A stretch of DNA of 64,000 nt, taken from contig NZ_CP097128.1 of NCBI RefSeq assembly GCF_023330685.1, positions 2,046,001 through 2,110,000 on the forward strand, in the 5' to 3' direction. The notes under the pieces were generated by a model that saw only the letters and a list, made by a program, of their open reading frames with translations, was not told the DNA's origin and ran no database searches. This stretch comes from Conexibacter sp. DBS9H8 (GTDB lineage: Bacteria; Actinomycetota; Thermoleophilia; Solirubrobacterales; Solirubrobacteraceae). Below are positions 24,817 to 32,525 of this stretch, in pieces (position 1 is the stretch's first letter; each line of letters starts with the position of its first letter). The position numbers and the translations under genes are program-made.

Positions 24817-27009
24817 TCAGTGCGCGAGCAGGGCCCGGCCAGCCATGAAGATGTGGGGGGCGAGCAGGTCGCCGCAGTAGATCGTCACGTGGATCCCATC
24901 AAAGCGACAGAGCTGACCGTTGACGTCGGTGCTGTAGTGCCCCTGGGGGGCGAGCCACCGGTCGATGTGAAGTACCGCAGCGTCGTTGTGATCGGCGGCG
25001 GCCGCCTCGGTGATCAGCCGGTTGATCTCATCCCGGCGGGCCGTCGAGGCCTGGGGAGCGGGACTGCCGTTGGCCTGGGGGGGAGGGTTGACGAACGGGA
25101 TCGACAGGAACAGGAGCTTGCGCCGCCCGTTCTCGCCGAGCACGGAGATGAATCGTCGGATCCGCGCCTCCACGTAGCGGTCGAAGGCGGGCTCTCCGAG
25201 GTGGACGAGCTGACCGTTCCATTTGAAGTTGAACTCGTCCCGGTAGCCGAGCTCGAAGATCACCTCGTTCGCGCCGAACGCGTTCGCCTGGGACTGCCAG
25301 GTGGCGATCTCGTTCGGGCAGCCCTTGGGGACGGTCTCCCAGGTCCCGTTGACGTCGATCTCACCCCGGGTGGCGAACGAGCAGCCGAGGATCGCCGCAT
25401 CCGCGATGGCCATGCCGTAATGCTGTTCGCTGTAGAGCAGGGGCACACCGATCGTGAAGGCGATCGAGTCTCCGATCACGAGCGCCCGCTTGGGCGGGCA
25501 GGTCCGGAACCGGGTCGTCGTCGTCGCCGACGGCCAGCGTACGGCTCCGCGGGCAAGCGACGAGGTCTGAAAGGACGCCTCCTGGGCGCTCGGAGGGGCG
25601 ACCGCCCCGCCGGTCGGGGTGTTGGCAAGTGTCACCGCGCAGGCAGGGTCGGTGCCGGCGAGGTCCGTGTGGATCGTCGGCACGGGCGCGGTCGCCGCGG
25701 TCGGGATCGCCGCCGCGCTCGCCGCCAGCGCGAGGGAGATGATGCCCGCGCCGGCGGTGACGGGCGCCAGCCCGTGGACGATCCACGCCGGCCAGCGGCG
25801 TTGGCGGATCGGCTGCTCGACGAGGTGGTAGGAGGCGATCGAGACGGCGAGAGCGACGGTGATCCGGACGATCAGGAGCGGGAATCCGCTCAGACCGGTG
25901 GCGGAGTCGTTGAGCCAGAGAAAGAGCGGGAAGTGCCACAGGTAGAGCCCGTAGGAGATCGCCCCAACCCCACGCAGCCAGCGCATCGAGAAGACCCGGT
26001 TGGCGATCGAGCGGGGGGTGGTGACGATGACCGCGATCACGGCGACGGTGAGTCCGTCGGTGAGCAGGAACCCCCACGGGTAGAGCCAGTGGTCGTCTCC
26101 GCTGACGGTGACGACCAGGATGAGGAGGAGCAGGATCGCCGCTCCGGAGGCGAGGCTGATCGCCGGGGTCGGCCACGGGGGACGCTGCGCCCGGGAACGG
26201 GCACCGGCGGCTCGGGTGCGCACGAGAACCGGCCAGCCGGCGGGGGGAAGCCGCCCGGTGAGCCGCAGGCGCGCGACGATGAAGGCGAGGATCGCCCCGG
26301 ACAGCAGCCCGGTCGCCCGGGTGTCGGTGCCGAAGTAGACGCGGTTGAGCCCGCTGCCCCCATGGAAGAGCACGAGCGAATCGATCGCGGAGGCGACCAA
26401 CAGCAGACCGGAGATGCGGATCATCACGTCGAGGAAGGCGATTGCCGAGCGTCCGAACGGTGCGGCCCGTCCGCCGCGCTGGCGCCGAAGCGTGAGCAGC
26501 GTGGCGACACCGAGCAGCAGCAGCGGCCAGAGGAGGTAGAACTGCTCCTCGATCGCCAGCGACCACGTGTGCTGGAACGGGGAGGTCGGGCCGGTTTGGG
26601 CGAAATAGCTCGAGCCGACGGCGATCTGATGCCAGTTCGAGTAGTAGAAGAGGGCGGAGAGCCCGTCGCCGAACAGGCCCGGAACGGCCCCGTAGGTGCC
26701 CTTGAGGGCGTAGAAGATGCCGATCACGACGACGAGCACGAACAGCGCCGGCAGCAGCCGCCGCGCACGACGCGCCCAGAACCGCCGCAGCGTGACAGTG
26801 CGCTCGGACACCCATTCGCGCACGAGCAGCGAGGTGATGAGGAACCCGGAGAGGACGAAGAACAGCTCGACGCCGAGGAATCCGCCGTTGGCCCAGGAGA
26901 CGCCGCCGTGGTAGAGGACGACGACGATGACGGCGAGCCCGCGCAGCCCGTCGAGCCCGTTGACGTGTGCCAGCTCGGTCCGGTGCGAGCGGCTGCTGAC
27001 AACTGTCAT
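24817..27009 (-). CDS. OafA/YrhL-type membrane acyltransferase with C-terminal SGNH domain
   Basis: The 730-residue protein combines an acyltransferase-3 domain with about ten to eleven membrane helices (residues about 20-430; catalytic-type His in VVLYHGG near residue 35) and a C-terminal periplasmic SGNH domain (about 500-730) with ALVIGDSIAF and a late DGIHVT. Such fusions O-acetylate envelope polysaccharides, peptidoglycan or lipids, with the membrane part moving the acyl group and the SGNH part transferring it. ATG 27009 is used; the annotated frame extends to a TTG at 27027. It is followed on the same strand by the secreted SGNH hydrolase (168 nt gap), so the two may act on the same glycan. 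Confidence 0.9.
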   Translation of the reverse strand: MTVVSSRSHRTELAHVNGLDGLRGLAVIVVVLYHGGVSWANGGFLGVELFFVLSGFLITSLLVREWVSERTVTLRRFWARRARRLLPALFVLVVVIGIFYALKGTYGAVPGLFGDGLSALFYYSNWHQIAVGSSYFAQTGPTSPFQHTWSLAIEEQFYLLWPLLLLGVATLLTLRRQRGGRAAPFGRSAIAFLDVMIRISGLLLVASAIDSLVLFHGGSGLNRVYFGTDTRATGLLSGAILAFIVARLRLTGRLPPAGWPVLVRTRAAGARSRAQRPPWPTPAISLASGAAILLLLILVVTVSGDDHWLYPWGFLLTDGLTVAVIAVIVTTPRSIANRVFSMRWLRGVGAISYGLYLWHFPLFLWLNDSATGLSGFPLLIVRITVALAVSIASYHLVEQPIRQRRWPAWIVHGLAPVTAGAGIISLALAASAAAIPTAATAPVPTIHTDLAGTDPACAVTLANTPTGGAVAPPSAQEASFQTSSLARGAVRWPSATTTTRFRTCPPKRALVIGDSIAFTIGVPLLYSEQHYGMAIADAAILGCSFATRGEIDVNGTWETVPKGCPNEIATWQSQANAFGANEVIFELGYRDEFNFKWNGQLVHLGEPAFDRYVEARIRRFISVLGENGRRKLLFLSIPFVNPPPQANGSPAPQASTARRDEINRLITEAAAADHNDAAVLHIDRWLAPQGHYSTDVNGQLCRFDGIHVTIYCGDLLAPHIFMAGRALLAH

Positions 27010-27097
27010 TGACCTGTTGATAGTCAAGCGGACCTCAAACCTTCATAAACGCCCGGGTGGGGCGGCGACGTCCGCCGACCCCCTCGGCCCGCCGTCA

Positions 27098-27168
27098 AGG
27101 CGACGACCGGACTCGAACCGGTGTAGACGGCTTTGCAGGCCGCTGCGTAGCCACTCCGCCACGTCGCC
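27098..27168 (-). tRNA. tRNA-Cys (GCA)
   Basis: The minus strand forms a 71-nt cloverleaf with acceptor arms GGCGACG/CGTCGCC, anticodon loop CTGCAAA (anticodon GCA) and a T-arm GGTTCGAGTCC. The discriminator is U, as in other tRNA-Cys. CCA is not encoded. Confidence 0.97.
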
Positions 27169-27220
27169 AAGGCCCTTTGAGGGTAGCGGCCGGTCCGGTC
27201 TGATCTTATGATGGCCGGGG

Positions 27221-27919
27221 ATGGACCCAGCGTCGCGCCTCTCTGCCCAGCGGGCCGCCGACGCCGACCGTGAGGCGGCCGCCGCGCTCGTCCAGGCCGC
27301 CGGCGGCGACGGTCGCCTCGGCCTCGAGGAGCTCGAGCAGCGACTCGGTGCCGTCCTCTCCGCGCGCACCCACGCCGAGCTTGAGCGGCTCACCGCCGAC
27401 CTCCGGCCCGGGGTGGACGCCAGGCCTGCGGTCGCCACGCACGCATCCGCATCCGGCCATGCCCCGGCGCCCACCGCCACGGCCGACGCCGCCCCACCTC
27501 ACCGCCGATGGCGCCGTGAGGGCCGCCGCCGGGCGCCACGGGTTCCGGCCGCGACCGGAACGGGGACTGCCGCGACCGTCGCCGTGCTGCGCGCGGTGCG
27601 TCGCGGTGGGGTCTGGCGTCCAGCCCCCACCGGCCGCGTGGTCACGTTGTTCGGGGAGGCGACGATCGATCTCCGCGCCGCCGAGCTCGATCGGGTCACC
27701 GAGCTGCGGATACTCACCGTGGTGGGTACAACGACGGTCCTCCTCCCCGATCACATCGTTCTCGAGCTGACGCAGGTTGCGCTGCTCGCCGATCACGACC
27801 TCGACGCCGTGGGCCGCCCACGGCCCACGGCGCCCGTCCTGCGCCTGTCGCTCGTCTCCGTGATCGGGCGGGTGCGCCTCCGGTCGAGCCCGGACCTCCC
27901 CCAGGAGTTGTACGCCTGA
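27221..27919 (+). CDS. DUF1707 protein with LiaF-like C-terminal domain
   Basis: A 232-residue actinobacterial-type protein. Residues about 8-62 match DUF1707 (SAQRAADADRE ... GRLGLEELEQRLGAVLSARTHAEL). An Ala/Pro/Arg-rich linker follows (about 65-120). The C-terminal part (about 135-232) has GEATIDLRAAEL and a repeated beta pattern like the LiaF/cell-wall stress response domain. No membrane helix is evident. ATG 27221 lies 8 nt after TATGAT (27207-27212), implying a leaderless message. Function is unknown but the domains are linked to envelope stress in relatives. Confidence 0.8.
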   Translation: MDPASRLSAQRAADADREAAAALVQAAGGDGRLGLEELEQRLGAVLSARTHAELERLTADLRPGVDARPAVATHASASGHAPAPTATADAAPPHRRWRREGRRRAPRVPAATGTGTAATVAVLRAVRRGGVWRPAPTGRVVTLFGEATIDLRAAELDRVTELRILTVVGTTTVLLPDHIVLELTQVALLADHDLDAVGRPRPTAPVLRLSLVSVIGRVRLRSSPDLPQELYA

Positions 27920-27942
27920 CCGCGTCCGTTCCGCGCCCGCGT

Positions 27943-28908
27943 TCAGGCGAGCAGCAGCAGGCGGTTGGCGCTCGGGTCGCTGACGCGCAGGCCATCGCCC
28001 GCTGGGGTCACCGGGTAGCCGGCCCCCTCGAGTCGGGCCGCCACGGCGGCGAGTGCGTCGGTGGACCCTGCGTGGAGGATGTAGTGGTCGAGGCCGATCG
28101 CGCCGGGGTGATCCGCCGCGGCTCCTCGCGACCGCCACGTGTTGAGCCCGAGGTGGTGGTGGTACCCGTCGGCGGCGAGGAACAGGGCCCCGGGGTAGCG
28201 CACCATCACCTCGAGCCCGAGTGCCGATCCGTAGAAGTGCTCGACCTCCGGCAGGGACGCGACCTGGAGGTGGACGTGCCCGATCCGCGTGCCCGCCGCG
28301 AACGTGGCGGGCACCTCGCGCTCTGTGCCGAGCTCGCCGACGAGATCCTCGAGGTCGAGGGGCAGCGTCGCCATCTCAAGGCCTCCGTCGCGGCCGTGGG
28401 GCCAGAGCTCAGGCGGCCGGTCAGAGTAGATCTCGATGCCGTTGCCGTCGGGATCGTCGAGGTAGAGCGCCTCGGAGACGAGGTGATCGGAGGCCCCGGT
28501 GAGCGGCCGGCGCGCCCTCACCAGGCGCATCAGGGACCGGGCGAGCTCGAGCCGCGAGGGGACGAGCAGGGCGAAGTGGAACAGCCCGGTGTGGCGCGGG
28601 TCGCGTCGCGGCGCGCTGGCATCCCCGATCAGGACGAGCAGTGCGCTCCCGTCGGGGCCGCCGAGCACAAGCCGTTCGAGGCCGTCGGTCGGGGTGCGCG
28701 CGAGCGGCGGCCCTGCCGCACCGTCATCGTCATCGAAGGTGCCGGTCAGCTCGCACATTCCGAGCGCCTCGGTGTAGAAGGCGCGCGAACGGGGGAGGTC
28801 GGCGACCCTGAGGGTGACGGGACCGAGGCGCACCCCGGAACCCCGCGCAGCTCCGGCGGTGGCGGTGGTCGTGGCGGGGTTCCGGGGCAGGCTCATGCTC
28901 AGCCTCAA
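27943..28908 (-). CDS. VOC-family dioxygenase/glyoxalase-like protein (CatE-type)
   Basis: The 321-residue protein contains two vicinal-oxygen-chelate modules (about residues 25-165 and 205-320), the arrangement of CatE-type ring-cleaving enzymes. Probable metal ligands include His in GLFHFAL and GHVHL, and Glu in GIEIYSDRP; a second His pair occurs in YHHHLGL and GLDHYIL. It could open catechols or detoxify hydroxyquinones. It overlaps the flavin reductase gene by 4 nt (ATGA), so they are translated together in the MarR-controlled group. Confidence 0.87.
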   Translation of the reverse strand: MRLSMSLPRNPATTTATAGAARGSGVRLGPVTLRVADLPRSRAFYTEALGMCELTGTFDDDDGAAGPPLARTPTDGLERLVLGGPDGSALLVLIGDASAPRRDPRHTGLFHFALLVPSRLELARSLMRLVRARRPLTGASDHLVSEALYLDDPDGNGIEIYSDRPPELWPHGRDGGLEMATLPLDLEDLVGELGTEREVPATFAAGTRIGHVHLQVASLPEVEHFYGSALGLEVMVRYPGALFLAADGYHHHLGLNTWRSRGAAADHPGAIGLDHYILHAGSTDALAAVAARLEGAGYPVTPAGDGLRVSDPSANRLLLLA

Positions 28909-29468
28909 CCGACGAGGGCCTTGTGGTGGGACGCGAGCTGGTGGGCGAGCTCGGTGAGGCGGCCGCGCAGCTCCTCGTCAACGAGCACGTTCTCGGCGTC
29001 GAACTTGGCGATCACGCCACCGACGCTGAGGTCGATCTCAGCGAGGACGCGGGCGCCGGCGATGCCGAGCGCCTTGCGCGCCGCCTCACCGGCCCATAGG
29101 GCGCCGTAGTCCGACGGCGACGTCGAGACCACCGCGACCGGCTTCGCGTACAGGGCCGCGCTGTCCCCGCGGGGGCGAGAGCCCCAGTCGATCACGTGCT
29201 TGAGCTGACCCGGCAGGGTGCCGTTGTACTCGGGCGTGGCGATCAGGAGGACGTCGGCGGCGGCGATCTTCGCCCGCAACACCGCCGCGTGGGGCGGCGG
29301 CACCTCACCGTCGTCGTCCTGGTCATATGGCTCGAGGGCCTTCAGCTCGGCGGGGTCGAGGATCTCGACCTCCACCTCGGCGGGCGCCAGCTCGGTGAAG
29401 GCGTGCAGCAGCGCCGTGTTGTAGGAGCCCGCCCGCAGGCTCCCGGAGATCGCGAGGACGGTCGTCAT
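28905..29468 (-). CDS. NAD(P)H-dependent FMN reductase / quinone reductase
   Basis: The 187-residue flavodoxin-fold protein shows the NADPH-dependent FMN reductase motifs: the FMN-phosphate loop SGSLRAGSYN (about residues 8-17), TPEYNGTLPGQLKHVIDW (about 78-95) and a PVAVVSTSPSDYG strand. It would reduce flavins, azo compounds or quinones in the cytoplasm. The start codon directly abuts the yceI stop codon and its own stop overlaps the dioxygenase start, so the three genes form one transcription unit. Confidence 0.9.
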   Translation of the reverse strand: MTTVLAISGSLRAGSYNTALLHAFTELAPAEVEVEILDPAELKALEPYDQDDDGEVPPPHAAVLRAKIAAADVLLIATPEYNGTLPGQLKHVIDWGSRPRGDSAALYAKPVAVVSTSPSDYGALWAGEAARKALGIAGARVLAEIDLSVGGVIAKFDAENVLVDEELRGRLTELAHQLASHHKALVG

Positions 29469-29999
29469 CTACGCCGCCTTGACGGCCGAGACGGACACGA
29501 CGAGCTTGACGTCGTTGGCGACGAGCACGTTGCCGTTGGGAAGGGTCTGGTTCCAGTTGAGCCCGAAGTCACCGCGGTCGATCGTCGAAGCGACCTCAAA
29601 GCCGACGCGCTGGTTGCCCCACGGGTCCTCGCCGCCCTCCGCCAGCGTCCCGGCGAGGCTGATCGGCTTGGTCACGCCCTTGATCGTGATCTGACCCTCG
29701 AGGGTGATCGACTCGCCCTCCAGCTGGGCCGACTCGGAGGAGAAGGTGATCTGGGGGTACTGGGCCACATCGAAGAAGTCGGGGGACTGCAGGTGCCCGT
29801 CGCGGTTCTCATCGCCGGTGTCGATCGAGGCGACCTCGACGGTTCCATCGAGCTTGAGCGACGTGTCGCTCGCCGTGATCGTGCCGGCGAAGGTCTTGAA
29901 GGCGCCGCGGACGGTGGCGATACCCATGTGCTTGACCTCGAACCCGACGTTCGAGTGGGTGGGATCGACGTTGTAGGTACCACTGGCGATGTGGGGCAT
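29469..29999 (-). CDS. YceI-family lipocalin-like protein
   Basis: A 176-residue YceI-domain protein beginning ASGTYNVDPTHSNVGFEV, with the alternating beta-strand pattern of the family throughout (for example GTVEVASIDTGDENRDGHL and DFFDVAQYPQITF). YceI proteins bind isoprenoid chains, including quinones, inside a beta barrel. This one lacks a signal peptide, so it is cytoplasmic. ATG 29999 has an AGGAG site 9 nt upstream. It is the first gene of the detoxification unit and carries a promoter with an operator-like palindrome. Confidence 0.92.
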   Translation of the reverse strand: MPHIASGTYNVDPTHSNVGFEVKHMGIATVRGAFKTFAGTITASDTSLKLDGTVEVASIDTGDENRDGHLQSPDFFDVAQYPQITFSSESAQLEGESITLEGQITIKGVTKPISLAGTLAEGGEDPWGNQRVGFEVASTIDRGDFGLNWNQTLPNGNVLVANDVKLVVSVSAVKAA

Positions 30000-30022
30000 G
30001 TGGGCTGTCTCCTGAAACGATG

Positions 30023-30036
30023 GTTGACCGAACAAC
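30023..30036 (-). promoter_or_regulatory. Candidate MarR operator at the yceI promoter
   Basis: GTTGACCGAACAAC matches the perfect palindrome before marR at 12 of 14 positions. It covers the predicted transcription start of the yceI unit, about 24-37 nt upstream of the start codon. Confidence 0.6.
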
Positions 30037-30040
30037 TAAA

Positions 30041-30068
30041 GGTATAGCAGGTTTGGTTGTGCCGTCAA
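30041..30068 (-). promoter_or_regulatory. Sigma-70-type promoter of yceI-flavin reductase-VOC unit
   Basis: On the minus strand TTGACG (30063-30068) and TATACC (30041-30046) are separated by 16 nt. This is the best -35/-10 pair seen in the window. An ACAACCAAA / TTTAGTTGT imperfect inverted repeat also flanks the -10 element. Confidence 0.65.
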
Positions 30069-30144
30069 GTATCTCGCCGAGCGCGGTGGCGGTGCCGGTG
30101 GGCCACCGGGCCCACCGGCACCCTGTGGCGGGGGCGGGGGCGCG

Positions 30145-30684
30145 CTACTCGCTGACGCTGCAGGTGCCGTCGGCGCCGGCCGGGCCGCTCACGGCACAGG
30201 CCTCGGCGGCGGCGGTGCAGCCGCCGGTTTCGGGCAGAGCGCCCGGAAGTCGGCCGAGCAGCTGAGCGAGCTGGTCGAGCTCCTCGGGACTGAAGTGGGT
30301 GAGAAAGAGCCGTTCGATCCCGGCGACGTGGGTGACCCCGGCGGAGACGAGCTTGGCGTGCCCGCTGTCGGTGAGCTGCGCGTAGGAGATCCGGGCGTCC
30401 TTGGGGCAGGAGACACGCTCGACGAGCCCCTCGGCGACGAGTCCGTCGATCAGCCGGGTGATCCCCGAGCGGGTGAGCATCGTTCGCTCCGACAGCACCG
30501 ACATCGCCATCCGCCGTTCCTCCGCCTGGGCGAGGTAGAGCAGCACCTCATAGTCGCGCGTGGTCATCGCGTGCGCGTGATGGAGGTCGGCGTCGAGCTC
30601 GCGCACGATCGCCGCGTGGCTCTGGAGGTAGCTGCGCCAGGCCTCCAGGGCGGTTCCCTCGAGTGCGGGAGCTGTGACGTTCAT
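30145..30684 (-). CDS. MarR-family transcriptional regulator with Cys-containing tail
   Basis: The 179-residue regulator has a winged-helix MarR core (about residues 30-145): MTTRDYEVLLYLA, the recognition segment SERTMLTRSGITRLIDGLV, and the wing VERVSCPKDARISYAQLT. The C-terminal 28 residues add three Cys (GGCTAAAEACAV, GTCSVSE) to the Cys in the wing, which could allow redox or electrophile sensing as in YodB/MhqR-type MarR proteins; that is inference. The gene is upstream of yceI on the same strand with its own promoter and a perfect palindrome, suggesting autorepression and control of the downstream unit. Confidence 0.88.
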   Translation of the reverse strand: MNVTAPALEGTALEAWRSYLQSHAAIVRELDADLHHAHAMTTRDYEVLLYLAQAEERRMAMSVLSERTMLTRSGITRLIDGLVAEGLVERVSCPKDARISYAQLTDSGHAKLVSAGVTHVAGIERLFLTHFSPEELDQLAQLLGRLPGALPETGGCTAAAEACAVSGPAGADGTCSVSE

Positions 30685-30693
30685 GTGAACACA

Positions 30694-30713
30694 ATTCTAG
30701 TTGACCGGTCAAC
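30694..30713 (-). promoter_or_regulatory. marR -10 element with adjacent palindromic operator
   Basis: TAGAAT (30694-30699 on the minus strand) lies 9 nt before the start codon. Directly upstream is the perfect 14-bp palindrome GTTGACCGGTCAAC (30700-30713), a position suited to blocking RNA polymerase. Confidence 0.65.
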
Positions 30714-31261
30714 CGCCCCGGCGGGGCGGGCGATCTGCGAGCAACCGCCCCTGGATCCTCAGAGCATCGATCAGGCCTACAACCAGTTGCAACAGGAGTT
30801 CCGCGAGGTCGCCAGCGCCCTCCAGAGTCCGCGCCCATCTCGATCGCCCGGCCGGAGCCGAGTTGAGGAAGCCGCCGAGGCCGCCACGGCGACCCGTCCC
30901 GCCCCCGTACTGCTGCTGATAGGCCGGGATCTGCTGCTGGTACTGCTGGTGCTGGCTGTCGATGAAGGCGTGGATGGTCGAGAGCGGGTTCTGTCGGCAT
31001 CGGCGACGCCCTGATCAACAGCATCTTCTGAGCGCCGGACGGCACTGAGGGCACGGCCCCGGCCCGCCTTGGGCGCTGGGTCGACGATCAGCGGGAGTCG
31101 GGCCAACAAGGGGGGAGAAATGTGTCGTGGGAACGCACTTCTCCCCCCTCGTCGACACAGGGCCGGCCGTCCGACGGGCCCGAGGGACTGCCCCCGGTGA
31201 ACGGCCTGCCGGCCCCGCCCGGCGCGACGCCTCCGGGCGCACGCTCGGGTGCTCGACCGGC
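30714..31261. other. 548-nt stretch without a convincing gene
   Basis: No intact gene is seen. A minus-strand frame between about 31000 and 30709 encodes a Gln-rich peptide (STIHAFIDSQHQQYQQQ and following AYQQQYGGG) with no start codon or homologous upstream part; it may be a remnant. A plus-strand frame ends with GDALINSIF at 31029. The stretch also holds an inverted repeat at 31110-31148. Confidence 0.5.
31110..31148. repeat. Imperfect inverted repeat with G6/C6 arms
   Basis: Ten-base arms GGGGGGAGAA and TTCTCCCCCC flank a 19-nt centre whose edges also partly pair. No U-tract follows on either strand, so it is not an obvious terminator. It lies 114 nt before the methyltransferase pseudogene. 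Confidence 0.7.
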
Positions 31262-32181
31262 ATGGCCGAGCCCGGCCCCTCGATCTATCGGCATCCGCTC
31301 GCCTATCTCATCGGACTTGAGGGGATCGCGCTGCTCCGCGCCTTCGGCGGCGAGTATGACCGCGCCTTCACGCTCGCCCGGCTGGCGGAGGTTCGCGCGC
31401 CCCTGGACCGGGCGGACGCGTCCGGTGACGGCGTCAGCATCCCCGCGATGTCCACCCAGGAGGGGTACGCGGACTGGGCCGCCCGCTATGACCACGCCAA
31501 CAACGCACTGATCCGGATCGAGGCACCCGTGGTGCGCGCTCTCCTCGACCGCCTGCCCGTGGGCGTGGCCTTCGACGCCGCGTGCGGCAGCGGGCGACAT
31601 GGGGAGTAGCTGGCGGGCCTGAGACACCGCGTGATCGGGGTTGACAGTTCGTCCGCCATGCTGGAGGTGGCCGGTGAGAAGCCGCCGGACGCGGAACTGC
31701 TCGAGGGGCCTCTCGAGGCCCTCCCGCTCGCCGGCGGGTCCGTCGACCTCGTCGTCTGCGCTCTGGCGCTCATGCACGTCCGCGACCTCGGTGCCGTCCT
31801 CCGCGAGTTCGTGCGGGTGCTGCGCCCGGGCGGCCAGATCGTCGTCTCCGACATCCGCGGGATCGTCGGCGACACCGTCTCGCCGCTGATCAAGTTCGGG
31901 CATGACGGCGAGCCGCGCTACGTGCCGGAGTGGGCGCGACCAACGAGCCAATACATCGAAACCGCCCTCGGCCTCGGGCTTGAGGTGCGGTTCTGCCGGG
32001 AGATCCCCGGGCCGGTGCCGTTCGTCGATGACGGCGTGGCCGCCGGTGACGTGGCACGCGAACAGACCAAGGGGGAACCACCGGACCGGTGGGCGCTGCA
32101 CCGGTACGCGCCGCAGGCGACGAACGCGGCCGCCCCTATGTGCTCGTCAGTCAGTTCGAGCTGCCCGACCGCTGCAGCTGA
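31262..32181 (+). pseudogene. SAM-dependent methyltransferase broken by a nonsense codon and a frameshift
   Basis: From ATG 31262 the frame encodes a methyltransferase with motif I FDAACGSGRH, then meets an in-frame TAG at 31607-31609, where relatives have an aromatic residue. The same frame continues with LAGLRHRVIGVDSSSAML, DLVVCALALMHVRD and LRPGGQIVVSDI, all normal for the family. Near 32110 a second lesion shifts the frame: the continuing open frame becomes nonsense and runs into tRNA-Val, while the next frame gives a plausible C-terminal strand (PYVLVSQFEL) ending at TGA 32179-32181. With two lesions the gene is almost certainly inactive unless the stop is read through and the shift is an assembly error. 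Confidence 0.82.
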
Positions 32182-32190
32182 CCCCGGTAG

Positions 32191-32215
32191 AGAAACGGCC
32201 CGCGGAGGCGGGCCG
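32191..32215 (-). terminator. Terminator hairpin of tRNA-Val
   Basis: CGGCCCGC / GCGGGCCG stem (8 bp, GGAG loop) 6 nt beyond the tRNA 3' end; on the minus strand it is followed by TTTCTC. Confidence 0.75.
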
Positions 32216-32220
32216 GTGAG

Positions 32221-32293
32221 TGGGCGATACTGGGCTCGAACCAGTGACCTCCACGATGTCAACGTGGCGCTCTCCCAGCTGAGCTAATCGCCC
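32221..32293 (-). tRNA. tRNA-Val (GAC)
   Basis: The minus strand forms a 73-nt cloverleaf: acceptor GGGCGAT/ATCGCCC, D-arm AGCTCAGCTGGGAGAGC, anticodon stem CCACG/CGTGG around TTGACAT (anticodon GAC), T-arm GGTTCGAGCCC. The discriminator is A. CCA is not encoded. Confidence 0.97.
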
Positions 32294-32364
32294 TGGGAGG
32301 CCACAAGAGTAGCGTGGTCGCCGCCTGAGACGGCGGACGGGGAATCGGCGCCGCCCGCGAGCGA

Positions 32365-32370
32365 TAGGAT
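32365..32370 (+). promoter_or_regulatory. -10 element of the thrS leader
   Basis: TAGGAT lies 6 nt upstream of the leader-peptide ATG at 32377, the same spacing as the leaderless starts elsewhere in the window. No clear -35 hexamer is seen. Confidence 0.55.
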
Positions 32371-32376
32371 CACGGG

Positions 32377-32436
32377 ATGTTCGTGTGCGCGCAGCCTGAG
32401 ACGACGACGCCGGCCTGGTCCGGCGCGGTCGCGTAG
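32377..32436 (+). CDS. Candidate Thr-rich leader peptide upstream of thrS
   Basis: A 19-codon reading frame starts 6 nt after TAGGAT and encodes MFVCAQPETTTPAWSGAVA. Three consecutive threonine codons (ACG ACG ACG, 32401-32409) sit in its middle. It ends at TAG 32434-32436, and a strong hairpin follows 14 nt later, before thrS at 32526. This is the layout of a ribosome-mediated attenuator, in which ribosome stalling at Thr codons would change the downstream fold. The peptide is an inference from position and codons; expression is not proven. Confidence 0.5.
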   Translation: MFVCAQPETTTPAWSGAVA

Positions 32437-32449
32437 AGCACGCGAACTT

Positions 32450-32474
32450 CGCCCGGGCCTCGTGGTCCCGGGCG
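32450..32474 (+). promoter_or_regulatory. Hairpin in thrS leader, candidate attenuator
   Basis: Stem CGCCCGGG / CCCGGGCG (8 bp) with a 9-nt loop, between the leader peptide and thrS. GCGCAC at the 3' arm (32472-32477) can alternatively pair with GTGCGC inside the leader peptide (32385-32390). No long U-run follows, so termination would have to be of a low-U type. Confidence 0.5.
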
Positions 32475-32525
32475 CACGTTCCTCCGGGGTCAGGGGCCGA
32501 CACCCGTCAGACCGAGGTCAACCCG

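Noticed and set aside
24820-27012. A 730-codon plus-strand frame opposite the acyltransferase
   Set aside because: It mirrors the acyltransferase codons, is very rich in Glu, Asp, Arg and Gly and has no domain pattern.
30709-31000. Gln-rich minus-strand peptide (STIHAFIDSQHQQYQQQ...)
   Set aside because: It looks protein-like for about 30 residues but has no start codon, no coherent upstream part and ends in the marR operator. It is noted only as a possible remnant.
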